DNA of 64,000 nucleotides from the NCBI GenBank assembly GCA_002068015.1, contig MVRV01000182.1, positions 1 through 64,000 on the forward strand, read 5' to 3'. The stretch is from Smithella sp. PtaU1.Bin162 (GTDB taxonomy: Bacteria > Desulfobacterota > Syntrophia > Syntrophales > Smithellaceae). This document shows positions 47,044-55,352 of the stretch, piece after piece (positions within the stretch are counted from its first letter, which is position 1; every line of letters begins with the position of its first letter). The position numbers and the translations under genes were made by a program. The notes beneath the pieces were generated by a model that saw only the letters and a program-made list of their open reading frames with translations, ran no database searches and was not told the origin of the DNA.

Positions 47044-48021
47044 TTACTTTCCCTTCTGGCGGTAGCGTGCCACGGAATCAATCCAGCTGCCGGAGTCTTC
47101 CGCGGAATCATCCCGAATGTCGTGGCCGGTGAGTTTGATGAAAACATCGCTTAATGTAGGCACTCTTATTTCCACACATTCCACACCGGGAATCATGAAG
47201 AGCAGCCCGGAAAGGTGCAGATGGGCGTCTTTCATAGTTATTTCCAGCACGCCGTCATTGAACTTAACTTCCCTTACATAGGGCAGTGCTTTGATTTTTA
47301 CAAGCGGCGGCTCCTTGGTGCGAATTATAACCAGATCGCCGCCCATGGATTCCTTGAGATTGCCGGGTGCATTAAGAGCTATGATTTGTCCGTGATCGAT
47401 AATACCCACACGGTCGCAGACCTGGTCTGCCTCTTCCATGTAGTGAGTGGTGAGAATAACGGTGGTCTGTTCCTTCCGGGCCATTTTTCTGATGTAATCC
47501 CAGATACGCGCCCGGGTCTGGGGATCAAGGCCGAGTGTCGGCTCGTCGAGAAAAAGCGCCGCCGGGCGGTGCAAAAGTCCGCGGGCCATCTCCAGTCTGC
47601 GGCGCATTCCGCCGGAGTATGTGCGGGTCAGATCATTTCTGCGATCCGTGAGATCGACAAGCTGAAGCATTTCGCTGATTCTTTTTTTCCGGAGAGCGGA
47701 AGTAATGCCGTAGAGGCGTGCATGCAGTTCCAGGTTTTCGTATCCGGTGAGGATTGTATCGAGCGTCGGGTCCTGGAAAACAATGCCCACCTTGCTTCTT
47801 ACTGCGGAAGGACGTTGTACGATATCGTAACCGGCAATGGAAGCGCTGCCCGAAGTCGGGCGGATGATCGTACAGAGCATGCCGATAGTGGTGGTTTTGC
47901 CCGCGCCGTTGGGACCAAGCAGCCCGAATATCTCGCCTTTTTCGATGGAAAGATCGACACCGCGGACAGCCTGGATGGAGCCGTAAGATTTAGTCAATTT
48001 CCTGGTTTCAATGATTGCCAT
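47044..48021 (-). CDS. ABC exporter ATPase, DrrA-like
   Basis: A 325-residue ATPase from the ATG complementary to 48019-48021 (GAAGG upstream). Walker A GPNGAGKTTT near residue 37, Q-loop VFQDPTLD, signature YSGGMRRRLEMARGLL, Walker B ALFLDEPTLGLDPQTR, H-loop TTHYMEEADQ. The C-terminal DUF4162-like extension (about 225-300) is normal for the daunorubicin-type exporter group. Operon with the following permease. Confidence 0.9.
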   Translation of the reverse strand: MAIIETRKLTKSYGSIQAVRGVDLSIEKGEIFGLLGPNGAGKTTTIGMLCTIIRPTSGSASIAGYDIVQRPSAVRSKVGIVFQDPTLDTILTGYENLELHARLYGITSALRKKRISEMLQLVDLTDRRNDLTRTYSGGMRRRLEMARGLLHRPAALFLDEPTLGLDPQTRARIWDYIRKMARKEQTTVILTTHYMEEADQVCDRVGIIDHGQIIALNAPGNLKESMGGDLVIIRTKEPPLVKIKALPYVREVKFNDGVLEITMKDAHLHLSGLLFMIPGVECVEIRVPTLSDVFIKLTGHDIRDDSAEDSGSWIDSVARYRQKGK

Positions 48022-48047
48022 AACTGAAGCCTTCACACATGCCTCTT

Positions 48048-48191
48048 ATACCAAGTCGCATTCAAACGCTAACTTTGTTGGCAGTGTTGTCGGCTCATTG
48101 CCCGGCGCATGCAGGGTCCTCAACGTATGTATAAGACGCCTCGTCGCCTTCGCCTTGCCGCCGCGTTATCATTTTGAATGCAGCTTGGTAT
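48048..48191. repeat. MITE-like palindromic element with terminal inverted repeats
   Basis: About 144 bp upstream of the ABC ATPase. Ends: ATACCAAG at 48048-48055 continuing into GCATTCAAA (48058-48066), mirrored by TTTGAATGCAGCTTGGTAT (48173-48191). The inside carries CCCGGCGCATGC and a GC-rich CGCCTCGTCGCC stretch. No coding capacity. Different ends from the 13.5-kb element, so a second repeat family. Confidence 0.75.
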
Positions 48192-48349
48192 TAATATCAC
48201 CTGCCGACGGAAATTTCAACCGGCCGCAGATACAGGGAAGGAGATTATCGTCTCTATGAAAACCGTATGATCTGTTTCCTGCTTTTTACGGTCAATATAG
48301 ATGAAAGGCAGGTGTAATCAGGAAAAAGGCTGCTTTAGCTTTTCCTGTT

Positions 48350-49147
48350 TTAAACATGGCGATTGTTGCGGCCTTCCCGCCGGGCCGGGTCCTGACGATA
48401 GTACTCCTGAAGCACGCGATAAAGATCAGTCATACGGCTTTTCATTTCCCTGGGTCTGGCAAAAAAATGTTCGGTTGCCACAGCGAAAAATTCCGCTTCA
48501 TTCAATGCGCCGTAAGCGTCAAGAAAGGTATTTTTACCCTTATCGACTTCCCGGCAGAGATTGAGATACGCCCGGGAGCAGATTTTTACCCAGTGGTGAT
48601 ATTCTTTCCGGTTGGAAAGCGGTGGTGTGCCGTCCGCAGCGCCGTCGAGCATATCGAGCTTGTGTGCAAATTCATGGTAGACGACATTGTATCCCAGCTC
48701 GGGGTGAAGGCTGTCGTGCAGCGCCGCATCCCAGACGAGAATAATTTCACCTTGCTTGAAGGCTTGCCCGACAATGGGGTGAGATAGCTCTATGGGTTCG
48801 AGAACATTTTCAAAAAAGCCCGGTTTGTATTCAGGCGGGATAACGGTAGAAGGATAAACAATTATGGATTCGACATTTTCATAATAATTATGAGGAATAC
48901 CGAGAATAAGCAGGCAGGCCTGGGCAGAGATGGTGACACGGATTTCATCGTTCAGGATCAGGCCGCCGCACCCCTCCCAGCGTTTTTCCACTATGAATAC
49001 CTGAATAAGTTTACGCAAATGAGCACGTTCGGTATCCGTAAGCAGTAAGTAGTGGGTGACATTATGTTGCAGGATTTCTTCCCAGGCGGGAGGAAACGGA
49101 GCTTCCATGAGTTTCCTGCGGCGGCGATTGGTAAGCCATTGCAACAT
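48350..49147 (-). CDS. MtfA-like M90 zinc metallopeptidase
   Basis: A 265-residue soluble protein with the zinc motif VYHEFAHKLDMLDG (HExxH near residue 155) and downstream acidic residues of the peptidase M90 family. The N-terminal part has ILQHNVTHYLLLTDTERAHL and KRWEGCGGL. In E. coli, MtfA binds the repressor Mlc and so affects glucose uptake; whether that applies here is unknown. It lies 43 bases after the unrecognised secreted protein gene. An AT-rich hairpin (48319-48347) follows the stop. Confidence 0.88.
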   Translation of the reverse strand: MLQWLTNRRRRKLMEAPFPPAWEEILQHNVTHYLLLTDTERAHLRKLIQVFIVEKRWEGCGGLILNDEIRVTISAQACLLILGIPHNYYENVESIIVYPSTVIPPEYKPGFFENVLEPIELSHPIVGQAFKQGEIILVWDAALHDSLHPELGYNVVYHEFAHKLDMLDGAADGTPPLSNRKEYHHWVKICSRAYLNLCREVDKGKNTFLDAYGALNEAEFFAVATEHFFARPREMKSRMTDLYRVLQEYYRQDPARREGRNNRHV

Positions 49148-49190
49148 GGGATTACCTTTTCCTTCCAGGAGGGAAGAATAACTGAATTAA

Positions 49191-50375
49191 TTATTGCAAC
49201 AAAACGACTTTTTTATCCAGCAAAGAGGCCTTGCCCAGAGTAATTTTAAAATATTCCAGCATCAATTCTTCAATGATTTGTTCTTTGGGAGTGCCGGCAT
49301 AGGAGGCTTGTTTTTTCGTCTCACTTGTTTTGATTTTCCCGTTTTGAACAGCGAGAGATTGCCGCGCCTGCTGCAGGGCGGCATATTTTCCCAGTAAGTC
49401 ATTCTGGGGCAGGGCTGAAAGTTGTTGATAGTTGGCGACTATCTGTCTGGCCGCAGGCAATTTCGGCGATTCCAGGATTGTTTTTAAATTCGTCGCATTT
49501 CGTTTCATTCCCTTGATTATATGTCCCGTTTGGACAAAATTTATTCCCGACCAGCCGGCCCGGATCCATTGAAAAATCCCGGATCTGACCACGCATGGAG
49601 CAGTGCCGGATTCTACATGAACTCCCACTGAAAAATAGTCATAGATATAAGATTTAATCCAACCCAGCCCTGTCTTGGCCGAGCCGGTTTCGCCGGAGTA
49701 GTAGTAAGTCCAGTCGTCATCGTTTCCTATGATTATACCCTTTTTACCGACATCGGATACGTTAATCTGTTTCGAAATGGAGAGAAGCACCTGCCTTCCC
49801 TTGTGATTGAGAAGGATGTAGGCTTTTTTCAAATCATATTCATAATAGACGCCGGTGGTGAGATCCGGAGTAATCCCGTCGCGTTGTGATCCGCGGATGA
49901 TGACAGGTTTTCCGGAAGGCAGGATCGGTTTCCAGCTGACCGGCAATCTTTGCGATTCCCCACCGGGGATACCGTTCCACAAAGAATACCGAAGTGATGC
50001 CGGGCTGGTGAGAGAAGCCGGAATCTGGTCGCTGTAAGAGTATTGCAGGAAATTTGTGAAATTAATTCTGGTTTCGGATTCATAATAAGCTCCGGGGGCA
50101 TCCTGAAGATTGGGAAGCTCAAATTCTTTTGCGGACTTCTGCTCGAGAACATAGTCTACGACAGTAGCGACAGCCTGGTCATCAAGCCTCGCTTTGGGAT
50201 CGGCGCAGAATTGAACAAGTGTCATTGCCGCAGCGGGGATGGGGCTTGCAGTGTCCAAAGGCGGGGCGCCCGCCGCAGAGATCTGTGGCGGGAACAGTAT
50301 CAGCAGTGCAATAATCAGTGTTGTCAACAGCCGGCGTAATCCGGGGGCGGAGTTTCTTATCTTTTTTTTCATCAT
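49191..50375 (-). CDS. Secreted protein of unknown function
   Basis: I do not recognise this 394-residue protein. It has an N-terminal signal peptide (basic start, hydrophobic LLTTLIIALLILFPP, cleavage likely after SAA near residue 35), so it should be periplasmic or surface-bound. The middle (about 80-290) is rich in Tyr, Gly and Ser with beta-type patterns (GVYYEYDLKKAYILLNHKG, WTYYYSGETGSAKTGLGWI). The C-terminal 100 residues are helical and Lys/Gln-rich. One Cys near 57 and one near 269 could pair. Precedes the MtfA-like gene on the same strand. Confidence 0.65.
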   Translation of the reverse strand: MMKKKIRNSAPGLRRLLTTLIIALLILFPPQISAAGAPPLDTASPIPAAAMTLVQFCADPKARLDDQAVATVVDYVLEQKSAKEFELPNLQDAPGAYYESETRINFTNFLQYSYSDQIPASLTSPASLRYSLWNGIPGGESQRLPVSWKPILPSGKPVIIRGSQRDGITPDLTTGVYYEYDLKKAYILLNHKGRQVLLSISKQINVSDVGKKGIIIGNDDDWTYYYSGETGSAKTGLGWIKSYIYDYFSVGVHVESGTAPCVVRSGIFQWIRAGWSGINFVQTGHIIKGMKRNATNLKTILESPKLPAARQIVANYQQLSALPQNDLLGKYAALQQARQSLAVQNGKIKTSETKKQASYAGTPKEQIIEELMLEYFKITLGKASLLDKKVVLLQ

Positions 50376-50752
50376 TCGCTTTGTTTATGCCGGGTAATCC
50401 GGTAGAGTATTTTTATTTACAATGTCAGGCATTGGACTTGCCGGTCGTGCCTTCGGTATTGCAATTATCTATCCGTTGCCATTGGTTATTTGCTAAAGAA
50501 CTTCATGACGCGACATATAGTTTGTTGCATATCACAAATATGAAATAAATATCAGCACAATTATTGTTAAAATTTATGTGCCCAAGCAATTCAATGACTT
50601 ATTCTGGTCTGCGCAGACAATGTTTATGATGAAGTCTGAATTTCCATCTTGAATTTTTGAATACAGTAGCGTCAAAATATCTTGCGGCAGGCTTATAGTT
50701 ATGCTACCAGTGCGCCACTTTAAACAGCTATTTTACAAGGGATTCGCCATAT
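50376..50752. other. Divergent intergenic region without recognised features
   Basis: This 377-base AT-rich gap separates the secreted protein gene from the ABC-F gene. I see no convincing gene, RNA or repeat. It must hold two divergent promoters, but no clear -35/-10 pair stands out. Confidence 0.5.
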
Positions 50753-52387
50753 ATGATTCATTTCAGCGGCATTACCAAACAATATGGCCCGCAGGTCCTG
50801 TTTCGGGATGCCGGTTTTCAGATACTGCCCGGCAGCCGCAGCGGCCTTGTCGGACCAAACGGTGCGGGCAAAACAAGCATTTTTCGTCTGATTATGGGCG
50901 AGGAGGAGTTTGATGCCGGAGAAATCACGAAAGCGCGCGGTGTCGTCTGCGGCTATTTTTCCCAGGATGTCGGCGCCATGTCCGGCCGTTCGGCACTTCA
51001 GGAGGTTATGTCCGCATCCGAATCCGTAACCCGGTTGGGCCTGCAGATTCGCGAGATGGAAGCGGCCATGAGCGAGCCGCAGACGGAAGATGAAATGGCG
51101 GTTCTTCTGGAGAACTACGGCAATATTCAGTCCGAATTCGAGCACCGCGGCGGTTACGATCTGGAAAGCCGTGCACAAATTATTCTGACCGGCCTCGGCA
51201 TCGGCCCCGCCGATTACAACCACCCTGTGGAGACGTTCAGCGGCGGCTGGAAGATGCGCATAGCGCTGGCCAAAATACTTTCGATCAATCCTGATGTGCT
51301 CTTACTCGATGAACCCACAAACCACCTTGATGTGGAATCGATTATCTGGCTCGAGGAATGGCTCACCGGCTCATTTCAAGGTGCACTTCTCATGACCAGC
51401 CACGACCGCGAATTCATGAACCGCGTGGTGAACCGCATTGTTGAGGTGGCCAACCGCACGATTACCACTTACAGCGGCAATTATGACTTCTATCTGCATG
51501 AACGGGAAATACGGCGGGAACAACTTTTGGCGAGTTATCGCCGTCAGCAGGAAATGCTTGCCAAGGAAGAAGATTTCATTGCGCGCTTTGCCGCAAGGGC
51601 GTCTCATGCCTCGCAGGTGCAGTCACGCGTTAAAAAGATCGATAAAATTGAACGCATTGAAATACCCGCCGAACAGCGGACATTCCGGTTTGAGTTTGCC
51701 GAGCCGCCGCGCAGCGGCGATGATGTCGTTAAAATCGATAATTTAGGCAAGGTCTGGCCTCGTCCCGAAGGTGGCGTAAAATCAGTATTCGGCGGAGTTA
51801 CCGGCATTATCCGGCGTACGGAAAAGATCGCCGTAGTCGGTATCAACGGAGCCGGCAAGTCCACATTTCTAAAGGTGCTGGCCGGGGAGGCGGAGCCTTC
51901 GGCAGGCGCCCTGAGTATGGGCGTGAACGTTTATCCCGGTTATTTCAGCCAGCATGCTATGGATATTTTAGATCCGCAGAAGACCGTAATCGACACTCTG
52001 CAGGATGCCATGCCGCAGGCGCATTTGGGCACTCTGCGCAATTTGTGCGCCGCCTTTTTGTTTCAGGGTGATGATATTTATAAAAAGATCGATAAATTAT
52101 CCGGCGGCGAAAAAAGCCGCGTGGTTCTGGCGACGATGCTGGTAAAGCCCATCAATCTCTTGATCCTTGACGAACCGACGAACCATCTCGATATTCAGTC
52201 CCGCGAGACGCTTCTTACCGCGCTGCAAAACTTTACCGGCACGGTAGTGCTCGTGAGCCATGACCGCCACTTCCTACGCTCGCTCATCAACCGCGTCTTC
52301 GAAATCGATCACGGTGAGATGCGAATTTACAACGGCAGTTACGAATACTATCTCGAAAAATCCGGCCGGGAGCATCGTGCGGCCTGA
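50753..52387 (+). CDS. ABC-F family ATPase
   Basis: A 544-residue soluble twin-ABC protein. Walker A: GPNGAGKTSI near 34 and GINGAGKSTF near 364; signatures FSGGWKMRIALAK and LSGGEKSRVVLAT; Walker B followed by DEPTNHLD in both halves. The inter-domain linker (about 245-300) has the REQLLASYRRQQEMLAKEEDFIARF pattern (read in parts). No C-terminal coiled coil, unlike Uup, so it is a different ABC-F subfamily, likely of the translation-factor kind. Confidence 0.87.
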   Translation: MIHFSGITKQYGPQVLFRDAGFQILPGSRSGLVGPNGAGKTSIFRLIMGEEEFDAGEITKARGVVCGYFSQDVGAMSGRSALQEVMSASESVTRLGLQIREMEAAMSEPQTEDEMAVLLENYGNIQSEFEHRGGYDLESRAQIILTGLGIGPADYNHPVETFSGGWKMRIALAKILSINPDVLLLDEPTNHLDVESIIWLEEWLTGSFQGALLMTSHDREFMNRVVNRIVEVANRTITTYSGNYDFYLHEREIRREQLLASYRRQQEMLAKEEDFIARFAARASHASQVQSRVKKIDKIERIEIPAEQRTFRFEFAEPPRSGDDVVKIDNLGKVWPRPEGGVKSVFGGVTGIIRRTEKIAVVGINGAGKSTFLKVLAGEAEPSAGALSMGVNVYPGYFSQHAMDILDPQKTVIDTLQDAMPQAHLGTLRNLCAAFLFQGDDIYKKIDKLSGGEKSRVVLATMLVKPINLLILDEPTNHLDIQSRETLLTALQNFTGTVVLVSHDRHFLRSLINRVFEIDHGEMRIYNGSYEYYLEKSGREHRAA

Positions 52388-52798
52388 TGCAGCAATGACT
52401 TTCTTTTTTCATCCTCATCATCAGTCATTTCCCCCGCAGAGACAGTGAGCAATGCTTTCGAGTGAGGACCTCTGCCGGGAGACTTTGTCGTAATGGTTAA
52501 ATGTACATGTTTATCCCCGGAATGACATTGCGACACAGTCTAGGAATCTGGAATCCAGCCCGTCCATTGTCATTGCCCGGCTAGACCGGGTAATCCGGTT
52601 TCTGTAATTCTTCCAGCCCTTGAGGTGAAAGATTAAGAAGATTGTTTTTCCCTTCAGCCCTCGGTCATCAGCCTTTAGTCCAATTAAAAAAACCATTGAA
52701 ATAAAGAAAGTTGCAGTATATTGAAAAAACTTCCTGGCCATATTCTCCATGAGCTTGCTGCGGGGAGGTTCATTATTCTTCAACATGAGGATAAAATT
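52388..52798. other. Intergenic stretch with degenerate repeats
   Basis: The 411 bases hold no convincing gene. A palindromic repeat lies at 52568-52602 (CCCGG-ctaga-CCGGG core). Around 52510-52550 there are further pieces resembling the same repeat family (GGAATGACATTG, GGAATCCAG). A ribosome site (TGAGG, 52786-52790) belongs to the next gene. Confidence 0.5.
52568..52602. repeat. Short palindromic repeat, GTCATT-type, copy 1
   Basis: GTCATTGCCCGG, loop, CCGGGTAATCCGG. It shares its ends with copies at 54965 and 55869, all within the selenoprotein island. Confidence 0.6.
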
Positions 52799-53392
52799 AT
52801 GATCAACTTCAAAATATTTTCCGATTATATCTGACCTTTTTGTTATATCGGCAAGGGCATTGTCGAACGGTTGAAAAAGGAATACGCGATTGTTGAAAGC
52901 TGGGTAGGCTACGAGTTGCATCCGGAAACGCCTTCTTCCGGGGTGCTGCTTGCCGAAAGATTTCAACATTATGACCTGCCGGTTCTCCATGAGCAGATAC
53001 GATTACGCGGCCTGGAGTTCAGCCTTATTTTCGGCAACCGGACTCATCTTTATAATTCCCGGAAATCGCTTGCGGCCGCTGAATTTGCCCGGGATCTTGG
53101 AAAATTTGATTCTTTTCATGAGAATATGTTTCAGGCTTATTTTACTCATTGCCTCGATATTGACAATCCTGATGTAATTGCCGCCGTAGCTGTGAAAAGC
53201 GGTCTTGATGAAAAGGAAACACTTTGTGCCGTCCAAGATGGACGGTATATGCCGCGACTGGATGATGCCCGGAAGGAAGCCGAATCACTGAAATTAACCA
53301 GCATTCCTCTTTTCATCATCAATGATAAATATAAAGTCATCGGAGCGCAGCCGATGGAAATCTTCCGTGATCTGCTGGATAATATTGAATGA
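52799..53392 (+). CDS. DsbA/FrnE-like selenoprotein (Sec at codon 12)
   Basis: Thiol-disulphide oxidoreductase-like protein, 197 residues if the in-frame TGA at 52832-52834 is read as selenocysteine. The N-terminus then reads FKIFSDYI-U-PFCYIGKG, exactly where DsbA/FrnE proteins have CPxC, so U12 and C15 would form the redox centre. The rest fits the family: HPETPSSGV, an inserted helical region (LAAAEFARDLGKFDSFHENMFQAYF), and the cis-Pro segment LTSIPLFIINDKYKVIGAQP. TGAGG stands before the ATG. A SECIS-like hairpin follows the TGA. The stop overlaps the start of the ModF-like gene (ATGA). Without recoding, no start upstream of the active site exists in frame. SelB is encoded in this window. 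Confidence 0.85.
52849..52865 (+). promoter_or_regulatory. SECIS-like hairpin of the DsbA/FrnE-like gene
   Basis: Six-bp stem CGGCAA (52849-52854) / TTGTCG (52860-52865) with one G-T pair, loop GGGCA. The loop begins 21 bases after the UGA and starts with GG, as in bacterial SECIS elements such as that of E. coli fdhF. Confidence 0.65.
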
Positions 53393-54864
53393 AAAACAAC
53401 CTTCTTTTTGAACTGCGAAATGTAACTTATGAAATTGATGAACACCGGAGATTTGCCCATATCGACTGGCAGGCGGCTTCCGGCGAAACCTGGGCTGTCT
53501 ATGGTGCAGCCGGTTCCGGCAAATCATCTCTCTGTTCCATTTTTCAAAGTCTCCGTCTTGTAAAAGAAGGTGAACTGAAACTCCATTTTTTGGAAGGCAA
53601 GCCGGATGATTCCGTATATCGGGAAGTCGTTGAGGTCTCCTTCACCTCGACTCCCGTCCACTGGGGCGGAAGTTACTACCAGCAGCGTTATACGCCGAGC
53701 CAGATTGTCGATGTTCCGACAGTCGCCGAATACCTGAATATCGATCCATCCAATAGCGCCATCGCCGATGAATTGCTCGAGACCTTTCATCTTGCTGAAT
53801 TTAAAAATTCCGCCTGTATCAAACTATCCAACGGGCAGATGCGCAAATTATTAATCGTGGAAGCACTGATGCAAAAGCCGTCTCTTCTGATCCTCGACAA
53901 TCCTTTTACGGGCCTCGATATGGAAGGCAGAAAAGTATTGGACGAAAAGCTCACGCTGCTTGCGGCGCGCGGGCAGCTGATCATCTTCCTCATCAACCAT
54001 TTACGGGATCTGCCCACCTGTGTAACCCATGTGCTGGAACTGGAAAAATTTCAGGTAAAAAGAGCCGGGCCCAAAGATGAACTGCCGGAAGAAAAATCAA
54101 CTTCGGAATTATCAGCCGCTACTGACACTTATCCTAAATTGTTGCATCCAATACCCCGTTCTTATGAGTTTGCGGTCGCCCTCCGTAACGTAACGATTGA
54201 ATATGAGGGAAAGCGAGTCCTGGACAACATCAGCTGGACTGTCCGCAAAGGTGAGAAATGGGCACTTACCGGCGGCAACGGTTCAGGAAAATCCACACTG
54301 CTCAGTTTGATTACGGCGGACAACACTCAGGCCTACGAAAAAGAAATCTATCTTTTTGATCGGCGGAGAGGATCAGGCGAAACCATCTGGGATATTAAGG
54401 AACAAATCGGGTTCTTGTCGCCGGAGCTTCATTTGTATTTTACCAAAGCCCTGACCTGCACCCAGGTGGTTACATCAGGATTGAACGATACGATGCTCGC
54501 TAAAGCTCATTTGAGTGACAAAGAAAAACAATCCATGCAATCGTTCTTTACCTATTTTTCTCTTAATGATCTTTCCCGGCGCTACTTTCAGCGGATTTCC
54601 AAAACCGAACAGCGCATTGTCCTCCTAATCCGGGCGCTCATCAAAAATGCGGAAATGCTGATACTTGACGAGCCATACCATTATTTCGATGAGCAATTGA
54701 TCCGGCGCACCAACCGGCTTCTGGACTGGTATTGCCGCGATAAAACGCTGATCTTTGTTACTCATCACCCGGAAGAAATACCGGCCTCAGTCAATCAGAG
54801 AATGCACATGAATGCCGGAGTCGGCAAAATTATTTCCATATGTTATTCTGAGGAACCTGGGTGA
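53389..54864 (+). CDS. modF: ModF-like twin ABC ATPase
   Basis: A 491-residue protein with two ABC domains, close in length to E. coli ModF. Walker A: GAAGSGKSSL near 44 and GGNGSGKSTL near 298. The segment LFDRRRGSGETIWDIKEQIGFLSPELHL (read in parts, near 322-350) closely resembles ModF. Signature 1 is LSNGQMRKLLI; the second is degenerate (ISKTEQRIVLLIR), though Walker B ILDEPYHYFD remains. ModF is linked to the molybdate operon, but its role is unclear. It is translationally coupled to the selenoprotein upstream. Its last codons fall in a palindromic repeat, so the native C-terminus may be altered. Confidence 0.78.
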   Translation: MKNNLLFELRNVTYEIDEHRRFAHIDWQAASGETWAVYGAAGSGKSSLCSIFQSLRLVKEGELKLHFLEGKPDDSVYREVVEVSFTSTPVHWGGSYYQQRYTPSQIVDVPTVAEYLNIDPSNSAIADELLETFHLAEFKNSACIKLSNGQMRKLLIVEALMQKPSLLILDNPFTGLDMEGRKVLDEKLTLLAARGQLIIFLINHLRDLPTCVTHVLELEKFQVKRAGPKDELPEEKSTSELSAATDTYPKLLHPIPRSYEFAVALRNVTIEYEGKRVLDNISWTVRKGEKWALTGGNGSGKSTLLSLITADNTQAYEKEIYLFDRRRGSGETIWDIKEQIGFLSPELHLYFTKALTCTQVVTSGLNDTMLAKAHLSDKEKQSMQSFFTYFSLNDLSRRYFQRISKTEQRIVLLIRALIKNAEMLILDEPYHYFDEQLIRRTNRLLDWYCRDKTLIFVTHHPEEIPASVNQRMHMNAGVGKIISICYSEEPG

Positions 54865-54954
54865 CGAAGAATCTCTCGTTGTTAAACAAGGGGTTGCAAC
54901 CCCCTGTTTTGTTATTAGATTCTTCACCCCGCTGCTGCGGGATTCAGAATGACA
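54841..54954. repeat. Palindromic repeat covering the modF stop codon
   Basis: Nested inverted repeat: TGTTATTCTGA (54841-54851) against TCAGAATGACA (54944-54954), and GAAGAATCT (54866-54874) against AGATTCTTC (54917-54925), with a GGGGTTGCAACCCC hairpin in the centre. The first arm supplies the last codons and TGA of the modF-like gene. Confidence 0.65.
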
Positions 54955-54964
54955 ACCTCCCTCC

Positions 54965-54994
54965 GTCATTCCCCAGCTTGACTGGGGAATCCAG
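54965..54994. repeat. Short palindromic repeat, GTCATT-type, copy 2
   Basis: GTCATTCCCCAG, loop CTTGA, CTGGGGAATCCAG. Near-perfect stem. Confidence 0.7.
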
Positions 54995-55287
54995 TTATCT
55001 TTTTCTTTCCGGTATTGAGGGGGCAACTAGCGGGACGCCCTTAAAATTGTAAATTACTAGAAGGTTCGTTAGTTGAGGAAACAGTAATAGAGGCGCTCTT
55101 AACTTATTACCTCAATCCTGCACGTCATAGTTTAAAAATTAAATAATCCATCTGGGGAACTGTTGTATAAAGGATATGCGAATAAACCAAAAACAACAGG
55201 AGATACCCAGATGGTAAAAAAGCGAAATAAGGATAGCAGGAAAAAGCTAGTCAGTAGACACTTTAATCAGGGCGTTGAAAGAGCCAG

Positions 55288-55310
55288 GGGGAACGCTGGG
55301 GGGCGTCCCC
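55288..55310. repeat. REP-like hairpin
   Basis: GGGG-A-ACGC and GCGT-CCCC arms (one bulged A) around a G-rich loop, 43 bases before the selenoprotein Prx start. Similar hairpins flank REP-associated transposases in related bacteria (recollection only). Confidence 0.4.
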
Positions 55311-55352
55311 GACCTTTTCTTGTCAAAATAGAAAATCAAGAAGGCAATCAAT

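Larger units (their letters stand above)
54865..55352. other. Intergenic repeat-rich stretch before the selenoprotein Prx gene
   Basis: These 488 bases carry the end of one palindromic repeat, a GTCATT-type repeat (54965-54994) and a REP-like hairpin (55288-55310). A 65-codon frame from an ATG at 55211 with GGAGAT upstream is Lys/Arg-rich and ends inside the next gene; I do not support it as a gene. The stretch may be the debris of a lost mobile element. Confidence 0.45.

Noticed and set aside
52871-53392. Reading the DsbA-like gene from an internal TTG after the TGA
   Set aside because: It would drop the whole active site and the first beta strand. The upstream in-frame sequence is clearly family-like, so Sec recoding explains it better.
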